This document shows positions 9,131-17,078 of a stretch of DNA of 64,000 bases, piece by piece. Origin of the DNA: JACCZX01 sp038216465 (GTDB lineage Bacteria; Pseudomonadota; Gammaproteobacteria; Burkholderiales; Burkholderiaceae_F); assembly GCA_038216465.1 (NCBI GenBank), contig JBBQQC010000001.1, positions 310,001 to 374,000 on the forward strand. Direction: 5' to 3'. Position 1 is the stretch's first letter. Every line of letters begins with the position of its first letter. Made by a program: the position numbers and the translations under genes. The notes below the pieces were generated by a model. It searched no databases and was not told where the DNA came from. It saw only the letters and a list, made by a program, of their open reading frames with translations.

Positions 9131-9328
9131 ACAAGCAAGACATTGCGGCGTCAATAGCGGTCAATTCGAGCGCTACCGAGGTGTATTATCCGCGCCTTTC
9201 TTGCGTCGGCCGACGCGCAAAGTGCCGCTGGAAATTGAGTCGAAAAAGGATGTCGATATCGTTTCTTCCCGTCTGATCGCGGTTGCGGCAATCGCCTACC
9301 GTGCTGATGTTCAGCCAGCACCCCGCTC

Positions 9329-9799
9329 ATGAACCTTATCTCGCGCATCCTGCCTGCCTCCAACGTTTCGCTCGACTTACCTGCCTCGAGCAAGAAGCGG
9401 GCTTTCGAGCAGGCCGGTCTGCTGTTCGAAAACAACCAGGCCGTTGCGCATTCGAAGGTTTTTGACAGCCTCTTCGCGCGTGAGCGGCTGGGATCGACCG
9501 GTCTCGGTCAGGGCGTTGCGATTCCCCATGGCCGGATCAAGGGCCTGAAGGAATCCATAGCAGCTTTTGTCAGAGTAGAGACGCCAATCCAGTTCGATGC
9601 GCCCGATGGCCAGCCGGTGTCGCTGATGATCTTTTTGCTGGTTCCGGAACAGGCCTCGCAGCAGCATCTGGATATCCTGTCGGAGCTGACACAAATGTTG
9701 TCGGACAAACCGTTTCGCGAAAGCCTGCTCTCGGCAACCGATGCGGACGCGGTCCACGCCGCCCTGACAAGCTGGGAGCCGATTCGCCCCGCCGCCTAG
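9329..9799 (+). CDS. ptsN: PTS IIA-like nitrogen regulatory protein (EIIA-Ntr)
   Basis: A 156-residue PTS EIIA type-2 domain. The phosphorylated histidine is His67 in GVAIPHGRIKG. EIIA-Ntr is a regulatory end point of the nitrogen PTS and affects potassium transport and sigma-54-linked functions. About 198 bp separate it from hpf, more than usual, with a possible -10 (TATTAT) at 9184-9189, so it may have its own promoter. hprK follows 57 bp downstream. The partner genes for HPr and EI-Ntr are not in the window. Confidence 0.95.
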   Translation: MNLISRILPASNVSLDLPASSKKRAFEQAGLLFENNQAVAHSKVFDSLFARERLGSTGLGQGVAIPHGRIKGLKESIAAFVRVETPIQFDAPDGQPVSLMIFLLVPEQASQQHLDILSELTQMLSDKPFRESLLSATDADAVHAALTSWEPIRPAA

Positions 9800-9856
9800 A
9801 GTAGGCGAGCATCGCCCAGTCCCCGGGCCGAGGTTGCGATTGCATACACTCGCGCC

Positions 9857-10795
9857 ATGCCAAATTTTGAATCGCTGTTCGAACACAACCGGAAAGCGCT
9901 GAAGCTGGAGTGGCTCGCCGGCCGCGCGGCCGCCGACAAGCCGCTGATCACGCAGGCAACTGCAAACCTCTCCAGTCCCGATCTGGTCGGGTTTCTGAAT
10001 CCGATCCATCCAACCCGATTGCACGTGCTCGGTCACGCCGAGGTTCGTTACTACAGCGAAATGGAGCCGGCGCGCTGGGCGCATTACGCACGCGAACTCC
10101 AGGTCGGCGGACCCATTGGATTGATCATCGCCGACGATCTGTCACCGCCCGCCGCTCTGCAAAGTACGGCCGAAACTGCGGGCCTGCCCTTGCTGCGCTC
10201 GCCGTTGCCGGCGGCTACCGTTATCGAAGTACTGCGAATTTACTTTTCGAAGCTGCTGGCGCGGCATTGCACCGTGCACGGCGTCTTCATGGACGTTCTC
10301 GGCATGGGCGTGCTGATTTCAGGCGAGTCCAGCGTCGGCAAGAGCGAGCTCGGTCTGGAGCTGATCAGCCGCGGACACGGACTCGTCGCAGATGACGTGG
10401 TCGATTTTTCGCGTACGGCACCCGATACGATCGAAGGCCGTTGTCCGCACCTGCTAGCGAACTTGCTCGAAGTGCGCGGTCTCGGCCTGCTCGACATCAA
10501 GGCTATCTTCGGCGAGACAGCGGTGCGCCGCAGAATGAAATTGCGCCTGATCGTCGAGCTGCGGCGCTATAGCGGTGCCGACTCCTTCGAGCGGCTGCCG
10601 CTCGAAGGACAGTCCGAAGACGTGCTCGGACTGCCGATCCGAAAGGTGCTGATCCCGGTGGCGTCGGGGCGCAACCTCGCGGTGCTGACCGAAGCCGCGG
10701 TGCGTAATACGATCTTGCAGTTGCGCGGTATCGATACGATGGGTGACTTCCTGCAGCGCCAGCAGCAGGAAATGAGCAGCGACGAAGACCGGTAA
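9857..10795 (+). CDS. hprK: HPr kinase/phosphorylase
   Basis: A 312-residue enzyme that phosphorylates and dephosphorylates a serine of HPr. Walker A is GESSVGKS at 156-163, followed by the family signature with SRGHGLVADD. It has the full N-terminal domain and normal length. In betaproteobacteria hprK normally sits between ptsN and rapZ. Here a PsiF repeat gene and two hairpins separate it from rapZ. Confidence 0.96.
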   Translation: MPNFESLFEHNRKALKLEWLAGRAAADKPLITQATANLSSPDLVGFLNPIHPTRLHVLGHAEVRYYSEMEPARWAHYARELQVGGPIGLIIADDLSPPAALQSTAETAGLPLLRSPLPAATVIEVLRIYFSKLLARHCTVHGVFMDVLGMGVLISGESSVGKSELGLELISRGHGLVADDVVDFSRTAPDTIEGRCPHLLANLLEVRGLGLLDIKAIFGETAVRRRMKLRLIVELRRYSGADSFERLPLEGQSEDVLGLPIRKVLIPVASGRNLAVLTEAAVRNTILQLRGIDTMGDFLQRQQQEMSSDEDR

Positions 10796-10860
10796 ACCGT
10801 CATCCGAGATCAGCCGTTACTGCGCGAGGCATCGGAACTTCGTGCTGTAATCGATGCTAA

Positions 10861-10879
10861 GCGCACCCCGCCGGTGCGC
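10861..10879. other. Hairpin between hprK and psiF
   Basis: A 7-bp stem GCGCACC / GGTGCGC closes a 5-nt loop 66 bp after the hprK stop and 27 bp before the psiF start. No U-tract follows, so it is not a standard Rho-independent terminator. It could be a processing or attenuation structure. Confidence 0.4.
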
Positions 10880-10905
10880 CTTGAATCCAACAAAGGGGGA
10901 TCAGT

Positions 10906-11322
10906 ATGCTCAAGCATTTCGTAATCGCCGCGTGTTTCGCATTGCCGGTGGCGGCCATGGCACAGGAGAAGATGACTACACAGCAATCCAAAATGGGAAC
11001 CTGCAACAAGGAAGCCGGCGCCAAGAAGCTGGAAGGCGATGCGCGCAAGAAGTTCATGTCCGAGTGCCTGTCTGCAAGCCCGACGCCGACGCAGCAGGAG
11101 AAAATGACTCCGCAGCAAGCAAAAATGGGAACGTGCAACAAGGAAGCCGGCGACAAGAAGCTGGCCGGTGACGAGCGCAAGAAGTTCATGTCCGAGTGCC
11201 TCTCTGCAGGCAAGAAGCCGACTCAGCAGGAGAAAATGACAACGTGCAACAAAACGGCGGGTGAAAAGAAACTGGCCGGCGACGAGCGCAAGAAGTTCAT
11301 GTCGAGCTGTCTGTCGACTTAA
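10906..11322 (+). CDS. PsiF repeat family exported protein with three repeats
   Basis: A 138-residue protein. The signal peptide ends at VAAMA (about residue 19). Three copies of the PsiF repeat follow at residues 21-56, 65-100 and 109-137, each with two cysteines and the pattern TCNKxAGxKKLxGDxRKKFMSxCLS. A GGGGGA Shine-Dalgarno lies just upstream. In E. coli psiF is induced by phosphate starvation, but its biochemical role is unknown, and nothing here shows phosphate control. The high Lys content and paired cysteines suggest a small disulfide-stabilised periplasmic protein. It has a likely terminator downstream and interrupts the usual hprK-rapZ neighbourhood. Confidence 0.88.
   Translation: MLKHFVIAACFALPVAAMAQEKMTTQQSKMGTCNKEAGAKKLEGDARKKFMSECLSASPTPTQQEKMTPQQAKMGTCNKEAGDKKLAGDERKKFMSECLSAGKKPTQQEKMTTCNKTAGEKKLAGDERKKFMSSCLST
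10966..11316 (+). repeat. Three in-gene tandem repeats with a 132-nt period
   Basis: The three PsiF repeats are encoded at 10966-11073, 11098-11205 and 11230-11316, starting exactly 132 nt apart. Repeats 2 and 3 are very alike at the nucleotide level, for example in the GGCCGGTGACGAGCG-type segment. Repeat 3 lacks seven codons after EKM. This points to expansion by duplication followed by a small deletion. Confidence 0.85.
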
Positions 11323-11342
11323 GCGGCGTAGCAACGAAATCG

Positions 11343-11366
11343 AGGGCGCTGCGGCGCCCTATTTGT
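11343..11366 (+). terminator. Probable Rho-independent terminator of psiF
   Basis: A 7-bp stem AGGGCGC / GCGCCCT with a TGCG loop is followed by ATTTGTT, starting 20 bp after the psiF stop. The T-tract is imperfect. Confidence 0.55.
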
Positions 11367-11439
11367 TGGGGGTTCATTGGCGTGCGAGCCGCGACCGCAT
11401 GCAACAATCCCCCTTTCGTCCACTCCCGAGCGCTCACGC

Positions 11440-12315
11440 ATGCGCATCGTTCTCGTCACCGGACTATCGGGCTCCGGCAAGTCGGTGGCGATTCGCGTGC
11501 TCGAAGATTCCGGGTACTACTGCGTCGACAATCTCCCCCCGCAATTTCTGGTGGAACTTGCGTCGTATCTGGATCGCACCGGGCATCGCGATGTCGCGGT
11601 GTCGGTCGATGCGCGCAGCGAAGCGACGCTGATCGACGTGCCGATGATGATTTCTACGCTGCGCGCGGCGGGCCACGACGTACGTGTTCTCTTTCTGACC
11701 GCGTCCGACGCCGCACTGGTGCAGCGCTTTTCGGAAACGCGGCGGCGCCACCCGATGGCATTGCGAGAGCTCGAGCGCGGCGGCGCCAGCACCGTGACCG
11801 AGGCCATTTCGCTCGAGCGCGCCCTGCTTGAGCCGCTGGCGGAAATAGGTCATTCGATCGATACCAGCGCTCTGCATCCGAATCTGCTGCGTCATTGGGT
11901 GCGGAAATTTGTCGACTCGCCGCGCGCCAACCTGACGCTGTCGTTCGAATCGTTCGCATTCAAGGACGGCATTCCAGTCGCCGCCGATCTCGTGTTCGAC
12001 GTACGCAATTTGCCCAACCCACATTACGACCCACAGCTGCGATCGCTAACCGGTCGCGACGACGCGGTGGCTGCATTCTTGCTGGCTGCGCCGCAGGTGC
12101 AGGAAATGATTAACGACATCGCGGCATTCATCGAGAAGTGGCTGCCCAGTTACGTGGCGGAAAACCGCCATTACGTTACGGTCGCGATCGGGTGCACCGG
12201 CGGCCGGCACCGATCGGTCTACGTTGTCGAAGAACTCGCGCGCCGCTTTCAGCGCAGCGAATCGGTACTGGTCCGGCATCGTGGTATTGAACCGGGCGGG
12301 CGCGAGAGCGAGTGA
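11440..12315 (+). CDS. rapZ: RNase adapter protein RapZ
   Basis: A 291-residue P-loop protein. In E. coli RapZ senses glucosamine-6-phosphate and delivers the sRNA GlmZ to RNase E. In other bacteria it binds nucleotides. Walker A GLSGSGKS is at 8-15, and the C-terminal RNA/sugar-phosphate domain includes AIGCTGGRHRSVYVVEEL. The ATG at 11440 starts exactly at MRIVLVTG, as in the family. An upstream in-frame GTG would add 21 residues without support. The next gene begins 9 bp downstream. Confidence 0.96.
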   Translation: MRIVLVTGLSGSGKSVAIRVLEDSGYYCVDNLPPQFLVELASYLDRTGHRDVAVSVDARSEATLIDVPMMISTLRAAGHDVRVLFLTASDAALVQRFSETRRRHPMALRELERGGASTVTEAISLERALLEPLAEIGHSIDTSALHPNLLRHWVRKFVDSPRANLTLSFESFAFKDGIPVAADLVFDVRNLPNPHYDPQLRSLTGRDDAVAAFLLAAPQVQEMINDIAAFIEKWLPSYVAENRHYVTVAIGCTGGRHRSVYVVEELARRFQRSESVLVRHRGIEPGGRESE

Positions 12316-12324
12316 GCGCGCATA

Positions 12325-12990
12325 GTGTCTGAAGCTCTGACGCGCGTTGCGCTGTTCCCCCTGTCTGTCGTGCTGTTTCCGCAGGGTGTCCTGCCGCTGC
12401 GCGTCTTCGAGGCCCGCTATATGGACATGGTCCGCGATTGCATGCGTGACCAAACTTCGTTCGGCGTATGCCTGATGGCCGAAGGCAAGAGCACGAGCAC
12501 CAACGGCGGGTCACCCGTGGCCGCCGAGGTGGGCTGCCTGGCGCGCATCACGGCGTGGGACATGGAGCAATTGGGTTTGCTGCAGATTCGTACCATTGGC
12601 GGCGATCGCTTTCGTCTGCGGGGCAGCGAGTCGCAGCCCAACGGCCTGTTGGTTGGCGAAATTGACCTGATCGAGGCCGACGAGGATCAGCCGGTACCGG
12701 ACGAGCACCGTCCGTGTGTTGAGCTACTGACTCGCATCATCGAAGACATGCGCGCACAGTTGGCGGAAAAACGGCGCACCGGTGACGCCGCAGACACGAA
12801 TCCGGTTTTGGCGCAGCTGCCGTTCGAGGAGCCCTATCAGATGCATTCTTCGGCCTGGGTATCCAACCGGCTGTGTGAAGTATTGCCGGTGCCGCTGAAG
12901 GCCAAACAGAAGCTGATGGAGCTCACCGACGCAGCCACCCGCCTTGAAATCGTCCATACCTACCTGAAGCAGCACTCGGTGTTGAAATAG
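12325..12990 (+). CDS. Lon substrate-binding-domain protein, no protease domain
   Basis: A 221-residue protein starting with GTG. It covers only the N-terminal substrate-binding domain of Lon (LUD/PUA-like): LFPLSVVLFPQGVLPLRVFE is the diagnostic opening, and the C-terminal part is helical. The AAA+ and Ser-Lys protease domains are absent, as in the free-standing COG2802 family. Function is unknown and a role in peptide recognition is only inferred. It lies 9 bp after rapZ. Its stop codon (12988-12990) directly abuts the stop codon of the convergent mutY gene. Confidence 0.88.
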   Translation: MSEALTRVALFPLSVVLFPQGVLPLRVFEARYMDMVRDCMRDQTSFGVCLMAEGKSTSTNGGSPVAAEVGCLARITAWDMEQLGLLQIRTIGGDRFRLRGSESQPNGLLVGEIDLIEADEDQPVPDEHRPCVELLTRIIEDMRAQLAEKRRTGDAADTNPVLAQLPFEEPYQMHSSAWVSNRLCEVLPVPLKAKQKLMELTDAATRLEIVHTYLKQHSVLK

Positions 12991-14049
12991 TCACTCCACC
13001 AGTGCCGGTTGCGTTAGCTGAAGCAGCAATCGCCGTATCGGGGTCGGCAGCGGGACATGCGGCAGCTCCTGCTGTGAAACAGCGCGCAGCGATGCGCTTG
13101 CGACGGCGACCGAGCTTATGACGTGCGCCAGCCGCGGATGCAGAAAGAAGGTGTAGTGCGTGAATTCGTGGCGAAATGATGCAAGTGCCTCGAGGACGCT
13201 GATCTGCAAGCCGTAGCGTGCGTCGACCTCGGCGATAACGTCCTCATTGGCCGCACCTGCATCGAACTCGGGCAGGCTCAGCAGGCCACCCCAGATGCCC
13301 ACCGGCGGTCGCTGTTCAACCAAGAAAGCGCCGCGATGGTCACGCAGCACCAGCACGATCGCCGCTCGCACCGGACGCTGTTTCGCGGGTCGTGGGGTCG
13401 GCAGCGACTCAGTGGTTTGTTCGTGTCGCGCAACACATGTCGGCTCGACCGGGCACGCGGAACACAGTGGACGTGCGCGAATGCACACCGTCGCACCCAG
13501 ATCCATCAGCCCCTGCGTGTACGTCTCGATTTCGGCAGCGGGCAACAAGCTTTCGGCTCGCTGCCACAGCACGCGCTCAACTTTGGCACCACCCGGGAAG
13601 CCTTCGATGCCGAAGTGACGCGCCAATACCCGTTTGACATTGCCCTCGAGAATCGCAGCGCGTCCACCGAAAGCCAGCGCCGCTACGGCCGCGGCGGTTG
13701 AGCGGCCGATACCGGGGAGCTGCGCAAGCTGCTCGACGCTGCGCGGAAACTCGCCGCCGTGGTGAGCGACGATCTGTTGCGCGCACCGGTGCAGGTTGCG
13801 CGCGCGCGTGTAGTAGCCGAGCCCGGCCCAACAAGCCATCACCGTTTCGATCGGGGCCGCCGCCAGCGCGCCAACGTCGCCGAACTGCTGAACGAAGCGC
13901 TCGTAGTACGGAATGACCGACGCCACCTGCGACTGCTGCAGCATGATCTCGGACAGCCAGATTCGATAAGGGTCGCGCGTACGCTGCCAGGGCAGATCGT
14001 GGCGGCCGTACGCCTTCTGCCACGCGACGATACGCTCGGAAAAGTTCAA
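12991..14049 (-). CDS. mutY: Adenine DNA glycosylase MutY (Asp to Glu at the catalytic position)
   Basis: A 352-residue enzyme that removes adenine mispaired with 8-oxoguanine. Visible features are SEIMLQQSQV with catalytic Glu34, the helix-hairpin-helix LPGIGRSTAAAVA, the iron-sulfur motif C-x6-C-x2-C-x5-C (Cys189 to Cys205), and a C-terminal NUDIX-like 8-oxoG reading domain (residues about 225-350). The segment after the hairpin reads ILEGNVKRVLAR, placing Glu135 where E. coli MutY has its catalytic Asp138 (ILDGNVKRV). The codon is GAG. The protein is otherwise complete, so this may be a tolerated change. It belongs to a minus-strand group with the dynamin-like gene and mutM, the other 8-oxoguanine repair enzyme. 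Confidence 0.95.
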   Translation of the reverse strand: MNFSERIVAWQKAYGRHDLPWQRTRDPYRIWLSEIMLQQSQVASVIPYYERFVQQFGDVGALAAAPIETVMACWAGLGYYTRARNLHRCAQQIVAHHGGEFPRSVEQLAQLPGIGRSTAAAVAALAFGGRAAILEGNVKRVLARHFGIEGFPGGAKVERVLWQRAESLLPAAEIETYTQGLMDLGATVCIRARPLCSACPVEPTCVARHEQTTESLPTPRPAKQRPVRAAIVLVLRDHRGAFLVEQRPPVGIWGGLLSLPEFDAGAANEDVIAEVDARYGLQISVLEALASFRHEFTHYTFFLHPRLAHVISSVAVASASLRAVSQQELPHVPLPTPIRRLLLQLTQPALVE

Positions 14050-14064
14050 CCGGGGCTCGCAAAA

Positions 14065-16023
14065 CTATGCAGCCAGCGCCTCTTCGTCAAACACTTCCTC
14101 CACCTGCGCACGCGCGCCGACTTCGTGGATGCGATCGGTCAAACGCTTCAGCGTGCCCAGTTTGCTCTGCGCGTCTTCGAGCAAATCCTCCAACTCGGCG
14201 ATGCGCTCGTCGAGCGACCCTTGCGCATCGCGAATCTTCGACGCTGATTCGGCGCGCTTCCTGAGCTGGGTGCGTTGCTCGCGCACCTGCGTTTCGATCG
14301 GCGGCAGCAGCGACTTGACCCAAGCTTCGGTATCGCGCTCGGCGGTGGAAAAAATCTCGCGGGATTTCGAAACGACCGTATCGAAGAAGCGCTCCATCAG
14401 CCGCCATTTTTCGGTCGTCAGCACTGCCAGCGCGCCGAACTGTGACTTGTAAGCGTGCTCGGCACGTTCCAGATCGGCGATGTAGGTGTCGAGTGAGAAC
14501 GACATCGGCGGCGACAGGCTCCACCCAAGGTCCTCGGCGAACCGCCGCTGCACACCGAGCACCATTTGTTCCATTTCGAGCATTCTGACGTTGGCGGTTC
14601 GCAGCATGTCGCGCAGCGAAGCGAAATAGTCTTTGACCGCCACCGACAGCTGCGGCGACAGCTTGCTCTTCTTCATCCGGTCGCGCGTCGCGACCACCTG
14701 GTCACGTAGGGCAGCGACCCGGATCCCCGCAAACAGTTGCTCCGAAAGCTTCGCGTGCACCAGCCGCGCAGCCACGATACGGCGCACGACTTCTTCGAAT
14801 TCACGCTGCTCGGACACCGCACGCAGCGTCATGCGCTCGATCGAGCTTTGATTCTTGCCCTGCAACGAACGTAATTCGTATAGCTGCTCGATAACATTGC
14901 GCTCCCGCGCATTCAGCGACTGCCGCAATTCGGAAGCGACCCGTTCAACGCCCGCCACCGTCTGGTCACGCACGATCTTCTGCTTGGCCGGCACCAGCAA
15001 TTCGATCAGCGCCTCTTCCAGCAGCGGCAAACGACTCGCTTGCAGAAGCTTTTCGTCGCGCTGCACCTTGGCAACCAAACCCTTCTGTGCAGAGACCGGA
15101 AACACGCGCATCGGATCGAGTTCGAGCGTAGCGGCGACCGCCGATACCTGACGCCGCACCTCCATTTCCATCTCGCCCGGCGTCTTCAGCGCATCCCACA
15201 GTCCATCGATCTTGTTCAGCACCGCAATATGGTTGCGGTGGCCGGCGTCGCCGACGACATGCCGCCAGACGTCAAGGTCACTCTTGGTCACACCCGTATC
15301 GGCCGCCAGCACAAACAGCACCGCGTGTGCATTCGGTACCAGCGAAAGCGTCAGCTCGGGTTCGGTACCGATCGCATTTAGCCCTGGCGTGTCGAGGATC
15401 ACCAGGCCATGCTTTAACAGCGGATGCGGAAAATTGATGACAGCGTGGCGCCACTTCGAAATCTGGATTTGTCCGTTCTTATCGACGGTGACCGACTGAT
15501 CGGGATCATCCGCATCGTAAAGACCGTAGCTTTTTGCTTCGGCGACCGGCACCCGAATCGTCTCGGCCACAATTTTGAAGGCTTCCAGCATGCCGTCGGC
15601 CGATGACGTGTCGAGCGGAAACACCTGCCACTCGGCGCCTAGGCGCTTGAAGTCGGACGTCGAGCCGTGACGGCCGCGCGTTTCAATAGGTAGCGCGCGG
15701 ATACACGGCGGCAGCGTCTCGTCGTACAGCAATTCGGTCGGACACATCGTGGTGCGGCCGGCGGACGACGGCAGAATCCGCTTGCCATAGTCAGCGAAGA
15801 AAATCGCGTTGATCAGCTCCGACTTGCCGCGCGAGAATTCGGCGACGAACGCAATCACCAGCTTGTCCTGCGCCAGCCGTTCAAGTGCGACGTCAATGCG
15901 CTGCGCCGCTTCGGCTTCGAGGGTCTGCGTTTGCTCCAGCCATTGGCGCAACTGCATAATCGCCGCTGCCAGCGAATCACGCCAGTTTCCGTACTGCTCA
16001 AAGCTCGAAGCTAGTGGGGCCAT
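14065..16023 (-). CDS. Dynamin-family GTPase
   Basis: About 652 residues. The G1 P-loop is AEFSRGKS (about 61-68), with Ala in place of the usual first Gly. GRTTMCPT is the G2/switch region, LDTPGLNA is G3 and NKIDGLWD is G4. Long helical, coiled-coil-rich segments fill the C-terminal two thirds, as in bacterial dynamin-like proteins. I see no clear transmembrane helix. I chose the ATG at 16023, which has an AGGCGA just upstream. An in-frame GTG at 16071 would add 16 residues. Bacterial dynamins remodel membranes, but the cellular role here is unknown. It sits 15 bp upstream of mutY and shares its strand with mutM. Confidence 0.88.
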   Translation of the reverse strand: MAPLASSFEQYGNWRDSLAAAIMQLRQWLEQTQTLEAEAAQRIDVALERLAQDKLVIAFVAEFSRGKSELINAIFFADYGKRILPSSAGRTTMCPTELLYDETLPPCIRALPIETRGRHGSTSDFKRLGAEWQVFPLDTSSADGMLEAFKIVAETIRVPVAEAKSYGLYDADDPDQSVTVDKNGQIQISKWRHAVINFPHPLLKHGLVILDTPGLNAIGTEPELTLSLVPNAHAVLFVLAADTGVTKSDLDVWRHVVGDAGHRNHIAVLNKIDGLWDALKTPGEMEMEVRRQVSAVAATLELDPMRVFPVSAQKGLVAKVQRDEKLLQASRLPLLEEALIELLVPAKQKIVRDQTVAGVERVASELRQSLNARERNVIEQLYELRSLQGKNQSSIERMTLRAVSEQREFEEVVRRIVAARLVHAKLSEQLFAGIRVAALRDQVVATRDRMKKSKLSPQLSVAVKDYFASLRDMLRTANVRMLEMEQMVLGVQRRFAEDLGWSLSPPMSFSLDTYIADLERAEHAYKSQFGALAVLTTEKWRLMERFFDTVVSKSREIFSTAERDTEAWVKSLLPPIETQVREQRTQLRKRAESASKIRDAQGSLDERIAELEDLLEDAQSKLGTLKRLTDRIHEVGARAQVEEVFDEEALAA

Positions 16024-16145
16024 GATGTCGCCTGCGCGCTGCGCGCCGGAGGCCGAATCTATAGCATGCACTCACCCTCGCGCACAGTCACCCAAACGTA
16101 CAAGCTGCGGCGGGTTGTGGTGCGAGTTCGGACGATGGTGTTTGT

Positions 16146-16979
16146 CTAACGTTTCTGGCAGACAGGACAGTAGTACGTCGCACGTTGCCCCTGCACGACT
16201 CGTACGATCGGCGTCGCGCACACGCGGCATGGCTCACCCGCGCGGTCGTAGACCCGCGCGTCGAGCATGAAGTATCCATCGGCACCGTCGGCACCGACGA
16301 AATCGCGCAACGTACTGCCACCGACGGCGATGGCTTCGGTCAGGACCTCGCGCACCGCCGTTGCCAACGCCTGGTAGCGAACCAGCCCGATCCGGCGCGC
16401 CGACCGCTTGGGATTGAGCCGCGCGCGAAACAGGCTTTCCGATGCATAAATGTTGCCGACGCCGACCACGACATCGCCGCCGAGCAGCACTTGTTTAATC
16501 GACGCTGCTCGCGACCGCGTATGCCGATACAGCCACGCGCCGTCGAAGCGCGGATCGAACGGCTCGATGCCCAGGCCTGCAAGCAGCGGATGCGTCGCCA
16601 CATCACCCTTGCCCGCGTCGTGCCATAGCAGCGCGCCAAAGCGTCGCGGGTCGGTCAGGCGCACGCAGGTCGCACTGAACACGACGTCGACGTGATCGTG
16701 CGGGCCCGCCGGCGGTACCACGCGTCGCCGCGGCCATACGCGCCACGCGCCCGACATGCCAAGGTGCGAGATCAGTGTGCCATGCAGGAATTCCCACAAG
16801 AGATACTTGCCGCGCCGACGCAACCGCTGCACGGTGTGCCCTGCCACCAATGCCGGCAGCTCCGCAGGAACCGTCCAGCGCAGGCGCGAATCGCGCACGA
16901 CCACCGACTCGATCGCCCGCTGCTCGACATAAGGTGCCAAGGCGCGCCGCGTCACTTCGACTTCAGGGAGTTCTGGCAC
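16146..16979 (-). CDS. mutM: Formamidopyrimidine-DNA glycosylase
   Basis: A 277-residue bifunctional glycosylase/AP lyase that removes 8-oxoguanine and formamidopyrimidines. The N-terminus is PELPEVEVTRR after Met, giving the Pro catalytic nucleophile and Glu. RRRGKYLL carries the conserved Lys, GVGNIYASESLF is the helix-two-turn-helix, and the zinc finger is C-x2-C-x16-C-x2-C at the C-terminus. Complete and of normal length. The dynamin-like gene and mutY lie downstream on the same strand. The TPR lipoprotein gene is divergent, 99 bp away. Confidence 0.96.
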   Translation of the reverse strand: MPELPEVEVTRRALAPYVEQRAIESVVVRDSRLRWTVPAELPALVAGHTVQRLRRRGKYLLWEFLHGTLISHLGMSGAWRVWPRRRVVPPAGPHDHVDVVFSATCVRLTDPRRFGALLWHDAGKGDVATHPLLAGLGIEPFDPRFDGAWLYRHTRSRAASIKQVLLGGDVVVGVGNIYASESLFRARLNPKRSARRIGLVRYQALATAVREVLTEAIAVGGSTLRDFVGADGADGYFMLDARVYDRAGEPCRVCATPIVRVVQGQRATYYCPVCQKR

Positions 16980-17078
16980 TTTTCTCGTGTGAATGGAGTC
17001 AAATTCATTCTGTTACTGTGCCACGCACAGCGTTTAGCGCGCCTGCTGCTTGGCGCCTGCATGTTCCAGGATCCGATC

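Noticed and set aside
10861..10879. Terminator of hprK
   Set aside because: The stem is good but no T-run follows, so I list it only as a hairpin.
17061..17078. Upstream ATG for the TPR lipoprotein
   Set aside because: It would give a signal peptide starting with acidic and polar residues. AGGA is well placed for the ATG at 17079.
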